From: Nageia nagi
Taxonomy: Eukaryota > Pinophyta
DNA length: 64,000 bases
NCBI GenBank assembly: GCA_050084985.1
Contig: JBITNC010000001.1
Location: 67,518,001 to 67,582,000 of the forward strand
Reading direction: 5' to 3'
Part shown: in pieces, positions 24,263 to 36,010 of the stretch
Position numbering within the stretch: the stretch's first letter is position 1
How the letters are laid out: every line of letters starts with the position of its first letter
Notes under the pieces: generated by a model
Told to the model about the DNA's origin: nothing
What the model saw: only the letters and a program-made list of their open reading frames with translations
Database searches by the model: none
Translations under genes and position numbers: made by a program

Positions 24263-25423
24263 CTCACTAAGAATGAAGTTTAAAGAAGATTATCTAATTT
24301 GGGGATGAAAATGAGAAAACAAATGAGATAAATAATGTAAATATTTTCATTTTCAAGTTATTATGACTATGAAATATTAATGAGGAACATGGATATCACT
24401 CACATGGAGTGACTATAAAATAGAGAATGATGGTTGTCTTATAGAGGCAACATTGGAAGAATGGTGTTTCAACATGCCAACATGGATTACACAAAAGAAG
24501 AGAACTCTTGTTAAAGAGTTAATGGTTTCTTCAAGAGCAATAAACAAAGAAAAAGGAGTACAAGATTTTTACTTCATGGGAAGTACTCAAAGAACAAAAC
24601 AGGGATTGAAACCTACTCATAGTTATGATGATTTTTTATATTTATTTTTTTACTAATGATTTTTTGAGTGGATGCTTTGAGATCAAATTTGGAGCTATTA
24701 TTGGAGAATTTCTTGCAAAGGCATTACTTGAAAATAATGCAAGTTTTAAATTAAATCTTGCTTTATGAAGAAATAATTGTTGAAAATTCTTCTTGGAGAG
24801 AAGACATTGATAGCCACTTGGGCCACTTATTTCAATTACTTCACTTATTCCTCTTATATGATTTATATGTTCTACAAAATAATGTGTTTAAAATTATTTT
24901 GAAAGAAGAGGAATGCATAACCATAGTGAAGAGTGAAAATTTATGTGAGGAGAAATATTTTGTTACATATATAATTAGTCATTGTATAGTTTTTTTCATT
25001 TAAAAGTATGTGTAGTGATAGTTGAGATTGTTATTTTGTATAATCATCAATGCGAGATGATTAATCTCAACACATACTCATGCAAAGTATGGAAATGGAA
25101 TGATATAAAAAAGGAGAACTTGCAAGAATAATTTAAATACCATTATGAAGAAGGGAGAAAGTGATTATTGAAAACCACTTTTGAGGAGACTTTGATGAAG
25201 GGGGGGTTGATGATAAAAAGGAGGCACTTAGTTATTTGCAACAAGAAGAAACATCAAAGATGGAGGAGATCCAACACCAAAGGTGGAAGGAGTGTCAAAG
25301 TGAAATTTTTATGTTCTTTGATTTTTTGTTGATATATTGGAGGAAATGTAAATGGATTATTTCTTCCAAGTTTGTAATGCTTCTGGACTCTTATAAGAGT
25401 TCTATCAACATCAAGGGGGAGAA
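24263..25423 (+). other. Unidentified coding-like relic, right half
   Basis: Continuation of 7121-7890. Plus-strand open stretches include 24453-24656, 24758-25003 and 25236-25619, rich in Glu and Lys, with no family I recognise. The region ends at 25411-25423 with TCAAGGGGGAGAA followed by TGTTAG at 25424, which looks like a polypurine tract and LTR start. It may therefore be the 3' part of an older plus-strand LTR element whose LTR I cannot pair. Confidence 0.4.
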
Positions 25424-28219
25424 TGTTAGAAGCTTGGCATCATCAAGATCAAAATTTGACATCAAACCAAGGTTTCTTGCACTTTGCTCACAAACATTAC
25501 CCCCATCGTGTTTCATCAAATCAAATATGGTCCCCACCATGTCTCTAGAAAAATATGATCAAGTTTCCAAAATACAACTACATTTCATAACAAAGGTGAG
25601 TTTTGACTGCATTCTCTAATTTTATCTCATTTTGGTCAAGTTTGACCAATTATATTAGTTTAGCTTATTCTCTATTATTTGTAGGAATGTCTTATACCAT
25701 GTTTATTATGCTTTACATAGGATTTTAAATATATTTTAGTAGGAGTATTGATTTATAGATTGGATTGTAATAATGTTAAGATTATCCAACTCAACCACAT
25801 GAGTTCTATTTTAAGGTTAATCCAAACATATATATTTATGTACAAATTTCCTTTTTAATCAACAAGAGTAGATTATGTTTCATACTTAGTATCTTCTTTA
25901 GGAATACTTTCATAGATCCATAGAATAAACAATGTAAAGAACAAGTTTTGGGATCCTCTCTTAAAAAACTCATTTTTTATCTATAGAAAATATATACATG
26001 AAATAATAAAATTGAATAATTTTAAGTGTTATATATCTTATACCATAACAAAGTGATAACATCTTATTTTCTAATACTCACATCATAAGTGGAATAAAGA
26101 CTTAGTGAGTATGTAGGCATTACACTTAATATTCTTCCTTATGACTCTATCAAAAACTCCATATTGCCTTGATTATCCACAAGTATAAGACCCTTTTGTT
26201 CAAAAATAAGTTTCTTCAAGAACCGATGTAGTCACACATTCTCTTGAGTCACACATCCATACTTTAGTAATTTTATAGCAATGAAGCCATACCAACTCTT
26301 TTAACTTTTACTCTACCAAGTAATAGTACCAATCATAGGTGAATATACAAAGGCTAATGTAAATATTCTACAAGGCATCACCAAACTGAGATCAACAAGG
26401 ATATACATACATAAAGACTCATAAAAAATGTATTTATGCCATATTTTGTAGCTATAAGTTCCCTAATAGATGTGAATGCAAAATATGATGATGTAAATAA
26501 GGCATGCGAATTTTTGGTAGGATACATGATACAAACATAGTTTCACAAACGTTGATAATTTCAAGATATCAATGAAATGGCTCCCCTCAAAAGGCTTCAA
26601 CATTGCTTCACCACAGTGCTAGTACATCCAAATCAGTTCATCTTTTTCAGCACCTCAAAATACATGTTGTACTAGAATATGCACACTGAGGTTTATACAA
26701 ATATCAAAGGATCTTTAAAAAGGGTTTCCTATCAGATGTTGTGGCATGAGGGCTTTGGTAGACATGTATGTGAATGTGGAAGAAAACATAAGGTTATAAA
26801 TTATTTAACATGATGCATGAAGCAAACATAGGATAACCACAAAATTGATACATTAAAAGGGCCAACTATTTATTTTGATAGAATACCTCATCAAAATGCA
26901 GTATCTGGATTGAAATGATCGTATGTTATACACAAAATAGATACACAAAACAAATATGTTGAAAGGAAGGGAAATTATTTGGCTAATATCTCATTTAAAT
27001 GCAATTACATGGGCTAAAAACAAAAACCTTTATTGTTAGAGCCTATGAATTGTTTGAAGAATGCTCATTGATGTACAATATCATTGATTGCAAATACACA
27101 TGTAATGGATTTACTAAAAAACAGGATCTAGATACTTACGAGTAAATCAAATTGTCAAAGTAAAGCCAAACTCTCTAAATTTTCATAGCATTCTTCAAAA
27201 CATATACAAGATATATTTTATATAAAGTATCAAGAAATTTTTAATCAAATGCATTTATCAGATGTAAAGCAAGAACAAGATTTTTAGAATACAAAGAGTA
27301 AGACCTGAATATTCACCCTCATTTGTTGTTATCTATCCAAATCCTTCTCCCATCTAATCATTCCCATTTTGCAAAAAATTTCCACACCTCCCTAAAAACA
27401 CACCCATCTTTTAAAATATATGGAGGAATGAATTTCTAGATAGGGGAGTTAGAGAGGTGGGTAGTTCAAACTTCTCAAATACTATAGGCCCTAGTTCACA
27501 ACTCTTTACCCCTAAAAGTTGAAACATACCTAAAATCCTATTGAGTTGATGGTAGGTGCAGATGAGGTGAAGATCATGCCTTAATGGATTTTGATACTGT
27601 GGATGCCCCTAAGTCGGACTCTAAGCTTAAGAGTCCATGGTGCCCTGTATCAAGGGATAAAACTCCAACAAATATATATATATGGAGGAGATTAAATTAC
27701 CTCCTCGTAACCTCCCTTCCATCCATATTTTATTATTTCAAAACAACTATTTATAACATAGCAAAGTAAAATCTATAATATTTATCTATTTTAAAGGTAA
27801 TATTAAAATAATTAACATTATTATTGATTATTAATTATCAATAATAATAAAAATAGTATAATTATTCATTATAATCAACTTTAATAAATATTAAAATATT
27901 ATAATCTTAGAGAAATAATCATAAATACTTAAAGAAATCAATAAATTTAATTTCTTTTAGACCTTTTCTTATCAATAATTACTTAATCATTTTCAAACAT
28001 CAATAGTCAAATAATCAATCATAAAATTAACTAGTTATTTCATGTTATTTTGTTGGTATAAATTATATTAGGAAGATCCTAAAATTTGGGTCATGACAAA
28101 AGGAAGCATCAAGCATTTAAAGTTATAGTTGAAACAGTACCTAGACATCTAATTTACAAGGTATGGTGGTGTGACCAAGATGTAGTGGATGGAAGATATT
28201 CATAATCAAAGCGACATGG
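25424..28219. other. AT-rich DNA without recognised genes
   Basis: Starts with a possible LTR beginning (TGTTAGAAGCTTGGCATC). No second copy is present. 27360-27760 is richer in C and has a codon-like stretch (27584-27769) unlike known proteins; 27770-28080 is extremely AT-rich. Confidence 0.5.
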
Positions 28220-28224
28220 TCAAG

Positions 28225-28733
28225 TGAAGGATTTTAACCTTAAAGAATAAAATCCTAATCTACTAGGATCACTTGAAATCTCTCTTAAACATCAACACTC
28301 AAAACATAAATGTGATAGCCAATCTCACAAATTTAACACACATATAAAGTGGTTCCTCTCATACAAAAAGTACATCCACTAACTAAGATATTTCTTATTC
28401 ACAGAGTCAACTCTCTTACAAGACCTCTATCTTCATCTCCTAACATTAATCCTAGAGAATAACTTTGCTTCAACTTTAGGTGTTTGATCTCAAGGAGAGG
28501 GCCTTCTATTTATAGGCCAAAATCCTCCCTTGGATCATCCTTTTAACCATTGTACAAAGACATGATATGCTTCACCTTTTTACCTAAGGGCATGCTCATG
28601 AGAAGGAGTGTAGGACAAATTAATTATCATATTCACTTAAATACTTAAGGTATCTAGAGATACCTTTAAGTATTATTGAATTTACAAAAAAGAACATTAC
28701 AAAACTTTTCAATAATGCATTATCATTCCAACA
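28225..28733 (-). repeat. 3' LTR of element G
   Basis: 509 bp; minus strand TGTTGGAATG to CCTTCA. Reverse-strand TATA at 28506-28515; hairpin 28349-28379. A minus-strand purine tract (28734-28745) adjoins it. Confidence 0.92.
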
Positions 28734-28745
28734 CTCCCCCTTAAT

Positions 28746-29500
28746 GAAACATTGGATAAAGTGAAAAAGAGAGTAAAATAGAGTTCTCCTTTATATAGAT
28801 ACAATAGAAGATAATAACTTTACATCTTTGTGAAGTAAGTAATATTTTAGTTTGAGACTCACTATTTACCATTCTAACAAATAGTTTACAATACAATCAT
28901 TAACCATAAATGGTTTCAATGTACATAAAGTAGTCATCCACTGAAAAGTTGACATGATGAGCATCCATGAGCTTCAAACCTGAAGTAAATAACCTGCGAT
29001 CTTATAAGAAACTTGTAGCCTATAGGCATCTCAAAAAATAAGATCAATTAGATGCATTATGTACACATTCATATCAACAAGGATAAATGAATCAAGAAAA
29101 TGCCATCCATAAATTGATTAATGGTGCACTATAAGTCATCACAAAGATGTCAAGCCAATACTCATAGTCACCTACTGATATACAAAACATATGTTGATTA
29201 TCATCATAAATAGAGTATGAATTTTTCACACATGATAACTAAACAGTGCCAAAAGACACATACAGTTTTCACATATCGATAACTAAAAAATGTAAAAAAT
29301 ATCCATCATATGCACATACAAGTTTCTCCCATATGGATAATTGAAAAGTGCTAACGATGGTCTATTATATGCTCAAGTGTATAAATAGTTTATCATACAA
29401 GCAAAACTAGCCAAAAGTACATATAAATCAACATTATACAACCAAAAATCCTCTTAGGAGTGAAGTTATATCACAAATATGAATGCAACACAATAATCCA
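28746..29500 (-). other. 3' untranslated region of element G
   Basis: Contains the strip GCACTATAAGTCATCACAAA (29125) and about three diverged family tandem units (29210-29370). The pol tail codons end near 29505-29530. Confidence 0.7.
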
Positions 29501-31424
29501 AACTTCACTCCCCTTGAGGATAACTTGATGAACCTGAAAAAATTCTTAAGTTTACTGAATTGAGCTTATAAAAGGGGCTTGGTGAATAAATCAAGAAGTT
29601 CAAGGTATATGGATAATACTACAAGTGTATAATGCCATCCAGAACCTTCTCCTTGATGAAGTGGGCTTGAAATTTCTACATATTTTTTCTCTAATAGAAA
29701 ACATGATTCTTAGCCAAAGAAATAATTGATTGATTATCTGAAGAAATATGAGATGGGAGAGCTTGCTCATACTCAATTTCTTTCAGAATATGCCTAAACC
29801 AAATAGCTTCTTAGGCTATAATAGACATGGCTCGGTATTCGGATTCTATCGTGGAAAGAGAAATGGTAGGTTGCTTTTTAGAAGCCCAAGAGATAGCTAC
29901 CTGAAATAATGCTAAACAATATTTAGAGTTGATTTCATATCATCTAATCTCTCTCCCATAGTCAAAATCTAAGAACCTTAAGAGAACAAATGAGGGCAAG
30001 TTGGAATACTTGAAAGCAAGATCCTTCATCCTTAGCAACATACCTCAAGATTTGCTTAATAACATTAAGGTGCTCAACATATGGTTTTTGCATAAACTAT
30101 GCCATCAATTCACTATAAAGGTAATATTTGACCTAAAAATAGTTAAAAAAGAAGACTACCAACTAATTTCATGTAAGTTATAGCATCTTCCAATTGAGAG
30201 TTGGTGCTAAGAACAAAGTGACTCTAGGAGATATTGGGATCGTAGTATATTTGTACTTAACCATTTTAAACTTTTACAAGATGCTTGATATATTTAGATT
30301 GACTAAGATAAGTACAATCCCTTGTATTGATACACTTGCATTCCAAAGTAGTAGTGGAAAGACTAAGATCAATCATTTCAAATATTACCTTAAGTTTAGA
30401 TATGCACTCTTGGATGATTTAATCATTATTCCTAATGATTAGAAGATCATCCACGTAAAGGAGAATTAATACCATGTCTTTTTCCTAATTTAACATATAT
30501 AAATCAGATTCAAAGAACATTTGAGAATTTAATATCTGGAAAGTATCCTAAAATCTTCTTGTACTAAGCTCTAGGTGCTTGCTTAAGTCTATATAATGAT
30601 TTTTTTATCTTGCACATAAATTATTCTTTTTCATTCACAATAAACCCTTTTGGTTGTTTGATGTAGATTTCACATCTAAGTTACCATTATGAAATGCACT
30701 CTTGATCAATTTGAAAAACTTTCCATCCTTGAATTGCTAAAAAAGAAAAGATTATCTTAATAGTGGGCATCTTATCCATAGGAGCAAATGTCTTTCTCAT
30801 AATCAACTTTATATTTCTTAGTAAAACATTTGGTCACTAACTTTGCTTTGTATTTCTTAATATCCCTAACTAAATTGTACTTTACCTTTAGATTCACTTA
30901 TTACCAATCACATTTCTCTCATTGGGATAAGGAACCAAGTTCCAAGTTTTATTTTTCATAAGTGCCTCATACTCCACTTTCATGGCTTCTATCCAGCACT
31001 TATGCTTTGAAACTTCTTTGAATGATGAGGGTCATTTTTATTATTAATTTTAGAAAATAAAGATTTATTCAAGGTCATACATCTTGTTATCCTTTGAGTT
31101 TGAGAATTTTCTCCTAAGGTGACTTGTTTCATTGATATCCAACCAAATAGGTGCAACTAAAGAGTCATCAAGATAATCAACATCCTTATTAGAAATAGAT
31201 TCTCAAGAATTTTATTGAACTTTACATCCCTTGATACAAACATTGCTCTATGGGATGGAGAGTAAAGCACATAGCCTCTATGCTAAGTATCATAGCCCAT
31301 AAAGATACATTTTTTTGCTCTTTTATCCAACTTTTTCTTTTCTCAAAAATAATGTAGGAGAAGGCTTCACACCCAAAAACCTTTAAGTGAGATATGTTGG
31401 GTTTCTTTTCTATCCATGCCTCTA
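29501..31424 (-). pseudogene. Integrase C-end, reverse transcriptase and RNase H relic of G
   Basis: On the minus strand from 31424: EAWIEKKPNISHLKVFGCEAF (integrase C-terminal part) continues to an in-frame TAG at 31114-31116. The reverse transcriptase keeps YVDDLLII, with the catalytic box at 30446-30457. RNase H shows SWASKKQPTISLSTIESEYR (about 29820-29905). Stops and frameshifts are numerous. Confidence 0.87.
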
Positions 31425-32365
31425 AAAAGTTTGAAAAGAATGGAAACAATAACAACTACAAGCAAAGAGATGAAAAGGGTAAGGAAAATAAACCAAATCT
31501 TAAGGCAAAATTTGATGGTAATTGTAACTTTTTGTGGCTACGATCACAAAGAATTTGACTAATACAAGAAAAGAGGAGAAAAGAAAAAGGGAAATAGAAA
31601 TATGAAGAACTTCAAAGTAAAGTAGAATATTAAATTTGGTTTTGTTTCTTCTCTTTACTCTATGACTCATACTTTCTCAACTAATTGGATTATTTACTTT
31701 GGATGCACTAATCATCTATGTTTTCAAAAAGATAAGTTTAAAAATTTTCATAAGTATAGAAAGGATCAGTTGTGATAATGATAATTTAATACTTGAAGTC
31801 CAAAGGATTGGAAGTGTGTTGATTCAAGGAAAGAATCTTGAAAATATTCTCTATGTGCCCAAGTTCCATATGAACCTTATTTATGTAATTCAAGTTGCAA
31901 GAAAATGATACTCATTTGAGTTTAACTCACACTCCTAGTGCATCAATAAGGGACTTTCCACTTTGGTAAAAAGATCAATGAAAGATGATATTTACATTAT
32001 GAATCAAGTCCCAATAAAATATGTATTGCTATGAATATTTGCTCTAGGGTAATATTTGGCACCAACATTTAGGGAACCTTAACCAAAAAAGTATTCAAGT
32101 CATAAAAGACCAAGAACTTGTGGAATGTTTTTCCTTCAATTTCACCCACAATTGGTCTATGTGAGAAATGCATCCTAGGAAAGATGAATAAATAAAGGTT
32201 TGAAAAATATAAGGCAACAAGAGCAACTTAACCTCTTTAGTTTGTGCATTTATATTTGATGGGTCCATTTTAGACTAAGTCACTTAGGGGAGCATCTTAT
32301 GTCTTAAACTTCATCAATGACTTCAGTAGATGATATTTGGTTATTTACTTGAACACAAGGATCAA
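31425..32365 (+). pseudogene. Inverted gag-tail, protease and integrase start of G
   Basis: The plus strand encodes a basic Asn-rich gag tail (NGNNNNYKQRDEKG), a broken zinc knuckle near 31515-31565, a protease block whose catalytic Asp-Ser are replaced (IIYFGCTNH, about 31688), a pre-integrase segment and the integrase start to LEHKDQ. Stops include TAG at 31936 and 32271, matching positions in A. The segment runs against the direction of the rest of G. Confidence 0.85.
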
Positions 32366-32856
32366 ACCTTAAAGAACCAAATAGTAATCTACCAAGATCA
32401 CTTGAAATCTATTTTAAACATCAACACTCAAAACATAAATACAATAGTTAATATCACAAATTTGATATACATATAAAGTGGTTCCTCTCATACAAAAGAG
32501 TACATCCACTAACTAAGATCTTTCTGATTCATAGAGATAACTCTCTTACAAAAGCTTTTCTTCCTCTCCTAACACTAATCCTAGAGCATGCTTCAACTTT
32601 TAGTGTGTGATTTCAAGGTGAAGGCCTTCTATTTATAAGCCAAAATCCTCCTTTGGATCACCCTTTTAACCATTGTACAAATACATTACATGATTCACCC
32701 TTTTATCCAAGGGGCATGCTCATGAGGAGTGTAGGATAAGTTACATTATCATATTTACTTAAATATTTAAAGTATCTTGGGATACCTTTAAGTATTTGTG
32801 AAATTACAAAGAAGAATATTACAAAACCTTTCAATAATGCATTATACATTCGAATA
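32366..32856 (-). repeat. 5' LTR of element G, inner edge eroded
   Basis: Aligns to 28225-28733 from CCTTAAAGAA onward. The inner edge merges with integrase sequence at an AAGGAT...AACCTT similarity, and no primer site remains. Hairpin 32478-32509. Confidence 0.87.
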
Positions 32857-32861
32857 TCAAG

Positions 32862-33529
32862 TTTAAAGGTATTAAGCATCTAATATTCTAGTTTAAACAT
32901 CACTTGAACAAGCAATTTACATTAACACAATAACTAAAAAGATTTATGTAACAATTTTTAGATCCTTTATATGATTTATTTTGACATTATTAGTAGATGA
33001 CATTAATGGTGAAAGACTAAGTATATACTAGGAATTAGAATGAAAAAATCTTAAACTTTTTGTATTATTTTCCTTTAGGACATGTATGTAAGCTTCATAT
33101 TTTAATACAATATATGTTGTGTTGCCCTTCGTAAAGTTGAGGTTGTTAATATGTTTATCTTATTATGAATGTTTGTATACATTGAATTTTGAGGTTGTAT
33201 GATACAATAGTGATACCCTAATTTTGGGCTAGATTTTTGTATCATGGGATGTAGTTATGGACTACAACCCCTACCAGTCATGCTTGCACTCGATTTATTT
33301 CTTATTATTTGCTTTATTTATTTTCTTTCCTATAGTTTACTTACTTACAGTTGTTTTTTGTAATTTTCTTTGATTTATCATTACTTTTGACCTTCAATCA
33401 TAAGAGAAGCTAACCTTCTCCAAATAATGAGTAGAAGAACTCTCATGAGCGCACATGTCCCACCACTCTACTCATTCAAAAATCCTATTGTTATGCTATT
33501 TGTATAGCTTTAATCAAATTGTATTATAA
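32862..33529. other. AT-rich DNA without recognised genes
   Basis: No open frames of note and no repeats shared with the rest of the window. Confidence 0.5.
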
Positions 33530-33765
33530 GGTTGCACTTTCAAGAGCAACAATAACATTTGATTAAAAGCATGTTTGTACCTTCTTTTAAAGCTCCCATG
33601 TTAGCACATGCTAGAAGAATGTTGATAAAGGTTGTAGAGTTTGGCTTTACACCTGAGAATTGCATATTCTTAAAAGTTTCTAAAACCTTTTTATAAAATC
33701 CACTATTAAGTACATTTTGCAATCATTGTAGTCCATGAGACTATGCAAATTTATTTAAAGGTATT
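33530..33765 (-). pseudogene. Pentatricopeptide-repeat relic
   Basis: PPR proteins bind organelle RNA through helical repeats of about 35 residues. The minus strand reads IVSWTTMIA, then after a frameshift 'GFYKKVLETFKNMQFSGVKP', then NSTTFINILLACANMGALK, i.e. parts of two or three PPR units of the plant PLS type. Flanking sequence on both sides is not PPR-like, so this is an isolated, dead fragment. Confidence 0.8.
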
Positions 33766-34061
33766 TGATGTATGTGTAAAACCTATTGTAAATCTCTACT
33801 TCTATACATGCTTTGAGAATGTTGGGAAAGGTGAATTGATCTAGTTGGACTATTGTTGTTATTTATTACATTTGGTGAAATAATATAAATACTTACCAAG
33901 AAAAGCCATGTCTTTTGTAACTTGAAATTACCATATTCCATGAGAAGATGTTTCTTTAGTCATATAGTCAAGAAATTCAAGGGAATCTATCATGTATCCG
34001 TCTTTTAAGCTCACCTAACCCAAAATAGCTTACACAATTAAATTTTGAAAGGGAGAGAACA

Positions 34062-34631
34062 TTAAGGTGATTTTATTTTAGGGGTAATTTTAAACCACCT
34101 CCTTGTGATTTATGGGGAAGTAAAACTACTCCAAAAAACCACCCCTAAATCTCAAAATTGAGATCATTTAAAACTGTCTGAGAAAACTAGTGCAAATTAG
34201 TTGCCCCTAAAGCCCATGTTTAGTCTAACAAAAGGTTATTAGACCCAAGTCCTATATTATGAATAAGGAATGTTGTAATCACTAAAGGTACAAATATAGA
34301 CTTGATAGGTGATGTTGAGAGACATCGAGCATATAATATAGTATAATCTCTATCAAGGTCTAGATATGATCAATTCCACATCCTTCTTCCCTTAAATTGA
34401 TAAAGGTTCTATTTTTGGCCTAAACACTTCCTTGGCTTATGCTCGTGGGCTGCCACAAAAGGATATAAAGGAGTGTTCAATTGCACTTTATTCCATAAAC
34501 ATACCTCAAATATAGAAAATAAATAATTAAATTAATTTTATTTATTATTTACCTAAAATATTATTTTTAATTAAATAAAAATCAAATTTAGGTTTTAACA
34601 ATCTCCAAGGGTGATTTTAAATCACCCTTAA
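34062..34631. mobile_element. Possible small inverted-repeat (MITE-like) element
   Basis: The left end TTAAGGTGATTTTATTTTA resembles the reverse complement of the right end, TTAAGGGTGATTTAAAATC. The right end is itself a 23-base near-palindrome (34607-34629). There is no coding capacity. A TTAA or TA duplication is possible but cannot be separated from the ends. Confidence 0.3.
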
Positions 34632-35885
34632 TACCCTTTTTTGGTGTAGTGGTACTAGAATCACCAAGTTTGGAGTTATAGATCCCTAGTAATTTATGAT
34701 AATGTGGAGACTATCAAATGTGAGTCTGCTACAAGCTAAAAGAAAGGTGTCCTAAAGAACATAGTAATGTAGTGGTAATCTATGTATTTATCACATTCAA
34801 TGGAGGTATTTAGAAAAATATTTATCCCTTGAAATCTTATTAGTTTTGCAATAAGAAAACCATGAACTTACATGCATGTTTTTAAAGGGAAATCGCATGA
34901 ACTACTAAAAGCAAATTATACTTAGAGTACAAAACCCAACAATAAAAAGTGAATACACTTTCTGGGTATTGAAGATAATATTCTATTCTTATTTTATGGA
35001 AAAAATAGATTTCTATATATTACAAAGGTACAAAATGTGAAAATACATGTGCAAAGTCTTGAATTCCCATAATACATAATAGAAAGTTGTTTAGCTAGTT
35101 TCAAAATATACTAATATATTTCTTCTTGGAAAAGATTACATATAAGGGGTTTTGTCAGAGTTTCAAACATCAATGATCACCTAATAAAGTCAAGGAAGGA
35201 AGATTGACACCCATGCCCTACAACAAAAGGTATGTGGGAGCATTTAACTCGAACTACATGCTTGGAGGAGGTAACAATCATATATAATTTGCATAATATT
35301 TATGCAACAAATTCTAGCTTTGAATATGGTGGCCAAAGGAATTTAAAATTATTCCCCTATCACAACATAATAGAACATGAAACATAATTTATCTTCAAAT
35401 CGAACATAGAAATTTAGGCCCTAAAAAGATATCTAATAACAATTGTTACGATTATACTATTAAAAATAATTTTAAATAACTGCAAGATCTATATTGATGG
35501 TTTTTATAGATGAGATTTCAATTATGGATATGACTAGAGGGGAGTGACTCAAATTGATATTGTATTCTATTATGATTATTAATTATATACATAGGAAATA
35601 GATTAGCAAAATAAACAAAATAAATATGCAGTATATAATTTATAGAAGGTGAATTAGAGATGACATGAAAATAGTAAACAAATAGAAATGATAAGATGAT
35701 AAGATATTTTAATTACATCAATAGTGCATCCCTCTTTGAGAGGGTAACCTTCTATGTAGTAACAATGTAATACAATTCTGAAGATTACATTTTGGTTATT
35801 CTTATGTCCCATTTATAGATTACAATGTTCCTCCCTTGGCATTATTCCTCTCAAATATATTTATACACATATCCATATTCCTTAC

Positions 35886-36010
35886 ATAATATTCTATGAC
35901 ACCAAATAATATTCTATGGCACACAATACCTCACAATATTCTATGACATGGTTACACTGTATCATAATATTTTATGATACTCGCCATGTCACAATATTCT
36001 ATTTTCTACC
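35886..36010. repeat. Clustered AATATTCTATG(A/G)CA motifs
   Basis: About five loosely spaced copies of AATATTCTATGACA or close variants. Function unknown. Confidence 0.5.

Larger units (their letters stand above)
28225..32856 (-). mobile_element. Copia element G with inverted internal segment
   Basis: LTRs at both ends read on the minus strand and the flanks are the same 5 bases, TCAAG (28220-28224, 32857-32861). From the 3' LTR upward, the minus strand holds the 3' untranslated region, RNase H, reverse transcriptase and the C-terminal part of integrase to about 31425. From about 31430 to 32365 the coding strand switches to plus: gag tail, protease, pre-integrase and the start of the integrase core, running into the 5' LTR. 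The primer site, leader, most of gag and about 100 integrase codons are missing. Confidence 0.88.
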
